Shown: in pieces, positions 6,269 through 10,827 of the stretch
Layout: each line of letters begins with the position of its first letter
How positions within the stretch are numbered: the stretch's first letter is position 1
DNA from: Bacillota bacterium
GTDB lineage: Bacteria > Bacillota > Clostridia > Saccharofermentanales > UBA5734
Length of the DNA stretch: 10,827 bases
Reading direction: 5' to 3'
Assembly: GCA_023438965.1 (NCBI GenBank)
Contig: JAEXPB010000025.1
Location: 1 to 10,827, forward strand
Made by a program: the position numbers and the translations under genes
The notes under the pieces: model-generated
What the model was told of the DNA's origin: nothing
Seen by the model: the letters and a program-made list of their open reading frames with translations, nothing else
Database searches by the model: none

Positions 6269-7000
6269 ATGTTTCCATCTGTTGCCCTGCCCGAATTGAT
6301 CCTGTATGGTCTGGCCGGCTTGATCGGCCTGGCCGTCTGCTTCTTCGGCTACCGCCTTTTCCGGATCTGGCTGGCTTTGGCCGGCCTGCAGGCCGGCTTC
6401 TACCTCGGTCTCCGGCTAGGCGGCATCCTCTTTGCCCGCCAGGTGCCAATCATCCTGACGGCAGTTGTCGGTGCGATCCTGCTGGCCGGCCTCTTTGGCC
6501 TGATTTACCGGATCGGCGCCTTCCTGGCCGGTGCCGGCGTCCTGGTCCTGCTGCTGGCGCTGATCCTGCAGCTTATGCCCCTGGACAGCAATGTCCGTCT
6601 GTACGCACTCTTGGCGGCAGCGTTGCTTGGCGGCATCCTGGGTGTCGTGCTGGTCCGTCCTTTCCTGATCCTGGTTACCGCCCTCAATGGCGCTTACCTC
6701 GTCGCCGACAGTGTCGCCAACCTGATGATCGGCACGCCCATCGGCCAGTATGTCGAGCTGCACCGGACCTTCGGCAGTGTCCGCCTGATCCTGCTGCTCA
6801 CCGGCATCCTGGTCTTGTCCATCCTGGGCTGCCTGGCGCAGTTCCGGATGACCCGTCGGAAGGATCTGAATCAAGCGGTTCCGCCGCCTGCTCCGCCATT
6901 GCCCGCCCAACCGGCCGGCCCGCAGACCGAACCGCCCACCGGCCCCCAGCCGGGCTCTCCGCCGGCCAATCCGCCGGAACCGCCAGCCTCCCGGTTCTGA
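6269..7000 (+). CDS. DUF4203-like multi-pass membrane protein with proline-rich tail
   Basis: A 243-residue membrane protein. About six or seven hydrophobic segments span residues 7-188. The first loop, VCFFGYRLFRIWLALAGLQAGFYLG, resembles the DUF4203/TMEM198 family (GYRLFR followed by a glycine-rich helix), whose biochemical role in bacteria is unknown. Residues 205-243 form a cytoplasmic or external tail rich in proline (PPPAPPLPAQPAG... to PEPPASRF), probably disordered. GGAGG at 6256-6260 stands 8 bases before the ATG, so the start is secure. It is divergent from the importer operon and appears to stand alone. A weak GC stem (7029-7034 with 7051-7056) and a run of five Ts at 7065-7069 downstream might end its transcript. 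The family call rests on motif recall only. Confidence 0.7.
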   Translation: MFPSVALPELILYGLAGLIGLAVCFFGYRLFRIWLALAGLQAGFYLGLRLGGILFARQVPIILTAVVGAILLAGLFGLIYRIGAFLAGAGVLVLLLALILQLMPLDSNVRLYALLAAALLGGILGVVLVRPFLILVTALNGAYLVADSVANLMIGTPIGQYVELHRTFGSVRLILLLTGILVLSILGCLAQFRMTRRKDLNQAVPPPAPPLPAQPAGPQTEPPTGPQPGSPPANPPEPPASRF

Positions 7001-7113
7001 ACTGCCAAATCGCGATACCGGACGGCCAGGCGGCGCCAGCCGGGGCAAGTGCCGCCGGGACGGATTTTTCGTCGAAATAACCCGATAATCAGGCAGTTTG
7101 CACAAATCGGTCC

Positions 7114-7142
7114 TTTACGAATTTTTTCAGATATGATAAAAT
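7114..7142 (+). promoter_or_regulatory. Sigma-70-like promoter ahead of the structured leader
   Basis: TTTACG (7114-7119) and TAAAAT (7137-7142) are separated by exactly 17 bases in an AT-rich setting. The -35 matches 4 of 6 and the -10 matches 5 of 6 consensus bases. The expected start near 7149 lies within the left arm of the following hairpin, so either the RNA starts inside the stem or a slightly upstream start is used. Confidence 0.5.
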
Positions 7143-7199
7143 CCCTTCAGGTCTCATTGCAGGCCACTAATCTGCAATTCAGCGAGATCTGAAGGGATT
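7140..7199 (+). ncRNA. Long bulged hairpin, candidate regulatory RNA element
   Basis: Outer arms 7140-7155 and 7184-7199 pair over 16 positions with a single G-U (AATCCCTTCAGG... with ...CTGAAGGGATT). Inner arms 7156-7162 and 7172-7178 add 7 perfect pairs (ATTGCAG/CTGCAAT). There is a 9-base loop (GCCACTAAT) and a 5-base bulge (TCAGC) on the 3' side only. No U-run follows on the + strand, so it is not a standard terminator for the upstream gene; on the minus strand only four Ts follow. It could be a leader structure, a small RNA, or a DNA operator. No known riboswitch class is recognised. Confidence 0.45.
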
Positions 7200-7219
7200 C
7201 ATCCAAGAGGAGGATGAGT
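7197..7219 (+). promoter_or_regulatory. Hairpin covering an SD-like sequence and an ATG
   Basis: ATTCATCC (7197-7204) pairs with GGATGAGT (7212-7219), eight pairs with one G-U, leaving the loop AAGAGGA. The ATG at 7214 is inside the 3' arm and the purine-rich SD-like stretch is in the loop and arm. The 5' arm shares three bases (7197-7199) with the long hairpin, so the two stems compete at their junction. A second TCATCC at 7304-7309 could pair with the same 3' arm. Confidence 0.35.
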
Positions 7220-7230
7220 ACGCGGCGTTT

Positions 7231-7265
7231 CCGCCTGCTACCTGTTATTATTATAGGACAGGCGG
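7231..7265 (+). repeat. GC-rich stem in the DUF2161 leader
   Basis: CCGCCTG (7231-7237) pairs with CAGGCGG (7259-7265). An inner CCTGT/ATAGG stem (7241-7245 with 7253-7257, one G-U) is separated by a small internal loop. It is followed some 20 bases later by ATTTTT (7285-7290), too far for a standard terminator but part of the same leader. Confidence 0.35.
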
Positions 7266-7371
7266 GCGCTTCGGCACAACCCATTATTTTTCACAATCTT
7301 TTTTCATCCGAAGCGGCATTATCCCGACGATACTCCAAAATCCATCGGAGTTCAGTCACCGGAAGGTTAAG

Positions 7372-8106
7372 ATGGCTGTCATTTTGCGTGAAACTCAACT
7401 TTATGAACCGATCCGTCAATACTGGGCTGCCGCCGGTTATGAAGTGCGTGGCGAAGTGGCCGGCTGCGATGTCCTCGCCTGCCTCGGCGAGGAACTGGTT
7501 GCCATCGAGCTGAAGACATCGCTGAATCTGGAGGTGATACTCCAGGCCACCCAGCGGCAGAAGCTCTGCAGCCAGGCCTGGATCGCCGTGCCCCGCAACG
7601 GCCGCATTTTGCGCACCCGCCGCTGGCAGCAGCTGATCCATCTGCTGCGCCGGCTGGAACTTGGCCTCCTGCTGGTCGATCTGAGCCGCCAGCCGCCGCG
7701 GGTCGAGGCTGCGCTGCTCGCCCTGCCTTTCGACCGCCGGCAAAGTCAGGCCAACAATCGCGGCCGCGCCAAAAAAATGCGCCAGGAGTTTGAACACCGG
7801 CATGGCGACCGCAACACCGGCGGCAGCAACCGCACCCGCCTGATGACCGCCTATCGGGAGCAAGTGCTGCTGATCGCCGCCCTGCTGGCGCAAAACGGCC
7901 CCGCTTCGGCCGCCCGGCTGCGCAAGCTGGGGGCGCCGGCGCAGACCTACGCCATGATCTACCGCAATTATTACGGCTGGTTCGCCAAATGCGGCACCGG
8001 CCTGTACATGCTGACTGATTCCGGCCGGCAGGCTTTGCAGGAGCATGCCGAGTTGGCCGGCCAGATGCTGACCGAGCAAGCCGCCCGTTCGGACAGCTCT
8101 GGTTGA
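7372..8106 (+). CDS. DUF2161 family protein, PD-(D/E)XK nuclease-like
   Basis: A 244-residue soluble protein matching the DUF2161 family, described as putative PD-(D/E)XK-type phosphodiesterases. The opening RETQLYEPIRQYWAAAGYEVRGEVAGCDVLA and the core D33...E46-L-K48 (AIELKT) give the D-(D/E)xK triad, with E28 as a possible extra metal ligand. The conserved block GDRNTGGSNRTRLMTAYRE lies at 145-163, and the C-terminal 168-217 (YGWFAKCGTGLYMLTDSG) looks like a winged-helix-type domain. GGAAGG ends 6 bases before the ATG at 7372, a moderate ribosome binding site. The gene stands alone behind a long structured leader. Whether it cuts DNA and what it protects or repairs are unknown; no methylase or defence partner is present. 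Confidence 0.82.
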   Translation: MAVILRETQLYEPIRQYWAAAGYEVRGEVAGCDVLACLGEELVAIELKTSLNLEVILQATQRQKLCSQAWIAVPRNGRILRTRRWQQLIHLLRRLELGLLLVDLSRQPPRVEAALLALPFDRRQSQANNRGRAKKMRQEFEHRHGDRNTGGSNRTRLMTAYREQVLLIAALLAQNGPASAARLRKLGAPAQTYAMIYRNYYGWFAKCGTGLYMLTDSGRQALQEHAELAGQMLTEQAARSDSSG

Positions 8107-8109
8107 TGT

Positions 8110-8139
8110 TGGTAAAATCTGTCCAAAAACGCTTTACCA
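8110..8139. promoter_or_regulatory. 7-bp dyad overlapping the -35 of the amino-acid importer promoter
   Basis: TGGTAAA (8110-8116) and TTTACCA (8133-8139) are perfect inverted repeats 16 bases apart. The right half covers the -35 element, so a bound repressor would block the promoter. An alternative pairing AATCTG/CAGATT (8116-8121 with 8138-8143) interlocks with it. As RNA it could be a weak stem at the end of the DUF2161 transcript, but there is no T-run. Confidence 0.35.
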
Positions 8140-8161
8140 GATTAAATGAATGAATTACAAT
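8133..8161 (+). promoter_or_regulatory. Sigma-70-like promoter of the amino-acid importer operon
   Basis: TTTACC (8133-8138) and TACAAT (8156-8161), 17 bases apart, match 4 of 6 and 5 of 6 consensus bases. The start would be near 8168, giving a leader of about 60 bases before the lipoprotein ATG. The element starts 27 bases after the DUF2161 stop. Confidence 0.55.
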
Positions 8162-8226
8162 GCAGAGTGGACGCTGCCCCTGTCATACCGGCGTTCAAAT
8201 CAAGATTATCCTGGAGGATTGTGAAA

Positions 8227-9039
8227 ATGTCTAGACGTCTGATTTCCGCCTGCCTGATTCTGGTCCTGCTGCTGTCACTCGGTCTGGCCGCCTGCCAAAA
8301 ACAAAACACCGCCGATGAATCCTGGAACAAAATCAAGGCCAAAGGCGTCCTCGTCCTCGGTCTGGATGACGCTTTCCCGCCAATGGGCTTCCGTGACGAG
8401 AAGAACAACATCGTCGGTTTTGACATCGATGTGGCTACCGAAGTCTGCAAGCGCCTGGGCCTGACCCTCAAGACGCAGCCGATCGACTGGTCCCAGAAAG
8501 TCAATGAATTGAACACCGGTCTGGTTGACTGCCTCTGGAATGGCTTCACCATCACGGAAGAACGCCAGAAGGAACTCAGCATCACCAAGCCCTATATGAA
8601 GAACCGCCAGGTCCTCGTGGTGCTGGCAGGTTCCACGATCAAGACCAAGGCTGACCTGGCCGGCAAGAAGCTTGCCGTGCAGGCTGAGTCCAGCGCCGTG
8701 GAAGCCTTGAACGCCGACACGGCATTCAAGAAGAGCCTGAAGGAAGTTGTCGAGTTGAAAGACAATGTCACCGCCCTGCTCGATCTGGAAGCCAAGACCA
8801 CCGACGTGGTTCTGATGGACGAAATCGTCGCCAATTACCATATTCAGAAAAAGGGCGCCGGCTACCGGGTACTCGGCGAGTCGCTCGCCGAAGAGGATTA
8901 TGGCGTCGGTTTCCGCAAGGCCGACCTGGCCCTGCGCGACAAGGTCCAGACGACGCTCGAAGCCATGGCCAAGGATGGCACGCTGGCCAAGATCTCGCAG
9001 ACCTGGTTCGGCAAGGATGTCACAACCGTTGGCAAATAA
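8227..9039 (+). CDS. Polar amino-acid ABC transporter substrate-binding lipoprotein
   Basis: Extracytoplasmic receptor of the amino-acid-binding family SBP_bac_3 (PF00497), 270 residues. A signal peptide (RRLISACLILVLLLSLGLAAC) ends at the lipid-anchor Cys23. Family landmarks are LVLGLDDAFPPMGFRDEKNNIVGFDID, DWSQKVNELNTGLVDCLWNGFTITEER and a closing TWFGKD. The ATG at 8227 is chosen because GGAGG at 8213-8217 lies 9 bases before it. An ATG at 8146 would add 27 residues before the signal peptide and has no binding site, and a GTG at 8221 is too close. It leads an operon with a permease and ATPase. The preferred amino acid cannot be read; the WNGFTIT form occurs in several clostridial importers. 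Confidence 0.93.
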   Translation: MSRRLISACLILVLLLSLGLAACQKQNTADESWNKIKAKGVLVLGLDDAFPPMGFRDEKNNIVGFDIDVATEVCKRLGLTLKTQPIDWSQKVNELNTGLVDCLWNGFTITEERQKELSITKPYMKNRQVLVVLAGSTIKTKADLAGKKLAVQAESSAVEALNADTAFKKSLKEVVELKDNVTALLDLEAKTTDVVLMDEIVANYHIQKKGAGYRVLGESLAEEDYGVGFRKADLALRDKVQTTLEAMAKDGTLAKISQTWFGKDVTTVGK

Positions 9040-9064
9040 GTTGGCTCACCACAGGTAAACAGTC

Positions 9065-9709
9065 ATGGATTATGCCGATGTCCTGCTTTATATGCTCAAT
9101 GGCACCTGGACGGCGGTTCAGCTCTTTTTGCTGACCGCCGTCCTTTCCCTGCCACTCGGTCTGGCGGTCGCCAAGGCCCGCATGTCCAGCCGCGCCTGGC
9201 TCAGTGCGCCGGTTCGGCTCTATCTGCTGGTCATGCGCGGTACGCCGTTGATGCTGCAGTTGATTTTTTTCATGTACGCGCCCTCTTTTCTGTTCAATTG
9301 GCCGATGAACCGGTTCTTCGCCGCCGTGCTGGCCTTCACGCTGAATTATGCCGCCTATTTCGCCGAAATCTACCGCGGCGGCATTGAGTCGATTCCCGCC
9401 GGCCAGTATGAAGCCGGTCATGTGTTGGGTTTCACCAACGGTCAGACCTTCCTGCGGATCATTCTGCCGCAGGTTGTCAAGCGCATTCTGCCGGCTTGCG
9501 GCAATGAATTCATGACCCTGGTCAAGGACACCGCCCTGGCACAGGTCATCGGCGTGCCGGAATTGTTCCGGGCGGCCCAGAACAGCTCTTCGCGCCTGGT
9601 CTCCATCCTGCCGATCGTCATTGCCGGTGTCTTCTATCTGGTTATGAACAGCGGGGTGGCCGCGGCATTCAACTTCACGGAAAAGAAATTCAATTATTAC
9701 AAGGGTTAA
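9065..9709 (+). CDS. Amino-acid ABC transporter permease (HisM/GlnP family)
   Basis: Inner-membrane permease of 214 residues, the usual length of His/Glu/Gln/Arg-type permeases, probably acting as a homodimer because the operon has only one. Family features are the opening [27 protein letters not shown], the [14 protein letters not shown] segment, and the EAA loop [36 protein letters not shown] that contacts the ATPase. It starts 25 bases after the lipoprotein stop. Its ribosome binding site (CAGG about 9 bases upstream) is weak, suggesting lower expression than the binding protein. It ends 1 base before the ATPase gene. Confidence 0.94.
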   Translation: MDYADVLLYMLNGTWTAVQLFLLTAVLSLPLGLAVAKARMSSRAWLSAPVRLYLLVMRGTPLMLQLIFFMYAPSFLFNWPMNRFFAAVLAFTLNYAAYFAEIYRGGIESIPAGQYEAGHVLGFTNGQTFLRIILPQVVKRILPACGNEFMTLVKDTALAQVIGVPELFRAAQNSSSRLVSILPIVIAGVFYLVMNSGVAAAFNFTEKKFNYYKG

Positions 9710-9710
9710 G

Positions 9711-10496
9711 GTGGCCATCGTGCAAGCAACTGGTCTTGAAAAACTCCGGGTGACCGGACTGAGCAAATGTTTCGGCAAACTGGAGGTTCTGCGCGACCTG
9801 TCGATGACCGTCAACCAGGGCGAAGTGGTAGCGGTGATCGGGCCTTCCGGATCCGGCAAATCAACCCTGCTGCGGCTGATCAACCAGCTGGAAACCGCTG
9901 ACAGCGGCGAGATCGTCGTCTGCGGCGATATCCTGTGCCGGAACGATGCCGCCGGACGGGCCGTATACGCCGATGCGGCCGACCTGCACCGGATCCGTCT
10001 CCGGCTAGGCCTGGTCTTCCAGAATTTCAACCTATTTCCGCATTTTTCCATCCTGCGCAATATCACCGAAGCCCCGGTCCATGTCTTGAAAACGGACCCG
10101 GCGGCGGCCGAGGCACAAGCGCGGCAGCTGCTGGACAAGCTGGGGCTGGCTGACAAAGCCGCCGCTTATCCTTTCCAGCTCTCTGGCGGCCAGCAGCAGC
10201 GGGTTTCGATTGCCCGCGCGCTGGCGTTGAATCCGGAAGTGCTTTTTTTTGATGAACCGACATCAGCCCTGGATCCCGAGCTGACCGGCGAAGTCCTGAA
10301 GGTCATCCGCGCACTGGCTGAAGAACAGATGACGCTGGTTGTCGTCACCCATGAGATGGCTTTCGCCCGCGAGTTGGCCGACCGGATCATCTTTATGGAT
10401 CAGGGTGTGATCATCGACCAGGGAACCGCCGAGGCGGTTTTCAATTCGGAAAACGAACGTACCCGCCAGTTTCTGCGTCGCTACAGCGATAGCTGA
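9711..10496 (+). CDS. Amino-acid ABC transporter ATP-binding protein (GlnQ-type)
   Basis: ATPase of the importer, 261 residues. Motifs in order: Walker [10 protein letters not shown] (44-52), Q-loop [12 protein letters not shown] (Q104), signature LSGGQQQR (157-164), Walker [13 protein letters not shown] (177-188) and H-loop THE (H214). The start is a GTG at 9711, one base after the permease stop, with AAGGG in the permease's last codons as the ribosome binding site; no ATG upstream fits. The region between Walker A and Q-loop carries a slightly extended loop ([21 protein letters not shown]), seen in other clostridial members. It closes the lipoprotein-permease-ATPase operon. Confidence 0.94.
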   Translation: MAIVQATGLEKLRVTGLSKCFGKLEVLRDLSMTVNQGEVVAVIGPSGSGKSTLLRLINQLETADSGEIVVCGDILCRNDAAGRAVYADAADLHRIRLRLGLVFQNFNLFPHFSILRNITEAPVHVLKTDPAAAEAQARQLLDKLGLADKAAAYPFQLSGGQQQRVSIARALALNPEVLFFDEPTSALDPELTGEVLKVIRALAEEQMTLVVVTHEMAFARELADRIIFMDQGVIIDQGTAEAVFNSENERTRQFLRRYSDS

Positions 10497-10542
10497 ACGG
10501 CCGCTCCTGAAGCCGGCTGGAGGATATTTTACGCACAAAATA

Positions 10543-10576
10543 AAGCAGTTCCGGGGCACCACTCCCGGAACTGCTT
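10543..10576 (-). terminator. 13-bp hairpin with T-tract on the minus strand
   Basis: Perfect 13-bp stem, arms 10543-10555 (AAGCAGTTCCGGG) and 10564-10576, with an 8-base loop. On the minus strand it runs straight into TATTTTG, a fair U-tract, so it would end transcripts of the minus-strand gene at the right edge. On the + strand only two Ts follow, but the stem may still serve as a 3' end for the amino-acid importer operon. Confidence 0.6.
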
Positions 10577-10596
10577 CCATATTGGAGGAGAAAAGT

Positions 10597-10614
10597 ATGA
10601 AAGAAGGAGGTTAG
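10597..10614 (+). other. Five-codon ORF (MKEGG) with strong ribosome binding site
   Basis: GGAGGAG (10584-10590) stands 6 bases before ATG-AAA-GAA-GGA-GGT-TAG. The last codons themselves spell AAGGAGGT, a near-perfect second Shine-Dalgarno, but no usable start codon follows at proper spacing. It may be a translated minimal ORF, or the start of a gene that has been lost by rearrangement. Confidence 0.2.
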
Positions 10615-10672
10615 CAATTCCTGTCTTGCTATGCTTTAAATTTACCAAAATTCTTTGACTATTTTAAAACGC

Positions 10673-10700
10673 AAATGTGAATAAATGTGAACACACTTGA
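10673..10700. repeat. 10-bp phased direct repeats
   Basis: AAATGTGA occurs at 10673-10680 and again at 10683-10690, followed by a degenerate third unit ACACTTGA at 10693-10700. The 10-base period places the units on one face of the helix, as in binding sites for tandem regulators. They lie 26 bases or more from the 3' end of the probable minus-strand gene. Confidence 0.35.
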
Positions 10701-10726
10701 AACAATAATTGGCGTAGCCTATGTGA

Positions 10727-10825
10727 TTAACCGGCGGCGGCGATCGTTTCCTCCCCTGGCGTGATCATCGCTTCGGCAACTGCGATTATTCCGGATACCC
10801 GCAAAACTGTAACATTTGACGTAGC
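10727..10825 (-). CDS. C-terminal end of a minus-strand protein (partial, right edge)
   Basis: One minus-strand frame is open from the right edge for 32 codons and ends at a TAA (10729-10727); it reads ATSNVTVLRVSGIIAVA... to ...EETIAAAG. Base composition changes from AT-rich to GC-rich just at this stop, and a minus-facing terminator lies 150 bases downstream; both support a real gene end. The other minus frames stop within 14 and 35 codons. No family is recognised from so short a tail. Confidence 0.4.
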   Translation of the reverse strand, partial: ATSNVTVLRVSGIIAVAEAMITPGEETIAAAG

Positions 10826-10827
10826 TC

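Larger units (their letters stand above)
7001..7371 (+). other. 371-base structured non-coding leader before the DUF2161 gene
   Basis: No convincing coding region lies between the membrane-protein stop and the DUF2161 start. The stretch holds a possible weak terminator (7029-7069), a promoter (7114-7142), a 60-base hairpin, a hairpin over an SD/ATG pair, a further stem (7231-7265), and a T-rich patch (7286-7305). A 99-codon frame from 7214 overlaps the DUF2161 gene out of frame and resembles no known family. Confidence 0.5.
10497..10726. other. AT-rich intergenic region after the amino-acid importer operon
   Basis: About 230 bases between glnQ-type gene and a probable minus-strand gene. It holds a strong hairpin (10543-10576), a five-codon ORF with a good ribosome binding site (10597-10614), and phased direct repeats (10673-10700). 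From 10615 to about 10720 it is much richer in A and T than the rest of the window, and no normal-sized gene is visible. Confidence 0.5.

Noticed and set aside
7120..7134. CodY-like box in the leader promoter spacer
   Set aside because: At best about nine of 15 consensus positions match, which is common in AT-rich spacers.
7163..7171. Loop GCCACTAAT as part of a cobalamin riboswitch
   Set aside because: Only GCCACT resembles a conserved riboswitch loop. The other conserved blocks, including the B12 box, are absent and the neighbouring gene has no link to cobalamin.
7140..7199. Mobile miniature element (terminal inverted repeats)
   Set aside because: There is no flanking target-site duplication, no second copy in the window, and the 60-base size is small even for such elements.
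7291..8079. 262-codon open frame on the minus strand
   Set aside because: It is a shadow of the DUF2161 gene, whose + strand product carries the family motifs and a ribosome binding site.
8124..8137. CcpA cre site (core AAAACGCTTT)
   Set aside because: The core fits, but the outer TG and CA pairs of the cre consensus are all mismatched.
9020..10156. 378-codon open frame on the minus strand
   Set aside because: It is antisense to the permease and ATPase genes, whose motifs and operon spacing are clear, and its product is Arg/Ser-rich low complexity.
10655..10683. Promoter starting with TTGACT
   Set aside because: The -35 is good, but the hexamer at 17 bases (TGAATA) is poor and no + strand gene follows within the window.

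Overview
The window is GC-rich, densely coded bacterial DNA. Strong GGAGG ribosome binding sites, two ABC-transporter binding proteins with lipobox cysteines, and one-permease amino-acid uptake modules suggest a Gram-positive, probably a high-GC member of the Bacillota (Clostridia-like). That placement is inference; there is no rRNA or other phylogenetic marker here.

Left part (1-1257, + strand): the tail of an unidentified gene, then a ROK-family winged-helix repressor whose sugar-kinase motifs are lost. It runs tail to tail, only 5 bases apart, into a five-gene minus-strand operon (5957 down to 1263). In order of transcription that operon encodes a FecB/BtuF-type lipoprotein, a FecCD-type permease, a FecE/BtuD-type ATPase, a fusion of an ElaA-type acetyltransferase to a metallo-beta-lactamase-fold hydrolase, and an FmdB-type zinc-ribbon protein with a Cys/His tail. 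The first three form a complete importer for an iron-siderophore, haem or cobalamin type ligand; the ligand cannot be read from sequence. Three RNA hairpins separate the binding-protein gene from the permease gene, which probably lets the binding protein be made in excess.

Middle part (5958-8106): a 311-base divergent intergenic region, a DUF4203-like multi-pass membrane protein with a proline-rich tail, and then a 371-base non-coding stretch. This stretch holds a sigma-70-like promoter, a 23-base-pair bulged hairpin, a hairpin that hides a Shine-Dalgarno/AUG pair, and a third stem. It leads into a DUF2161 protein with a PD-(D/E)XK nuclease-like core. The leader is the strongest candidate here for an undescribed regulatory RNA.

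Right part (8107-10496, + strand): a promoter overlapping a 7-bp dyad drives a polar amino-acid importer operon of lipoprotein, permease and GlnQ-type ATPase. Beyond it is an AT-rich intergenic stretch with a 13-bp hairpin whose U-tract faces the minus strand, a five-codon ORF with a strong ribosome binding site, and 10-bp phased direct repeats. The C-terminal end of a minus-strand gene probably runs in from the right edge.
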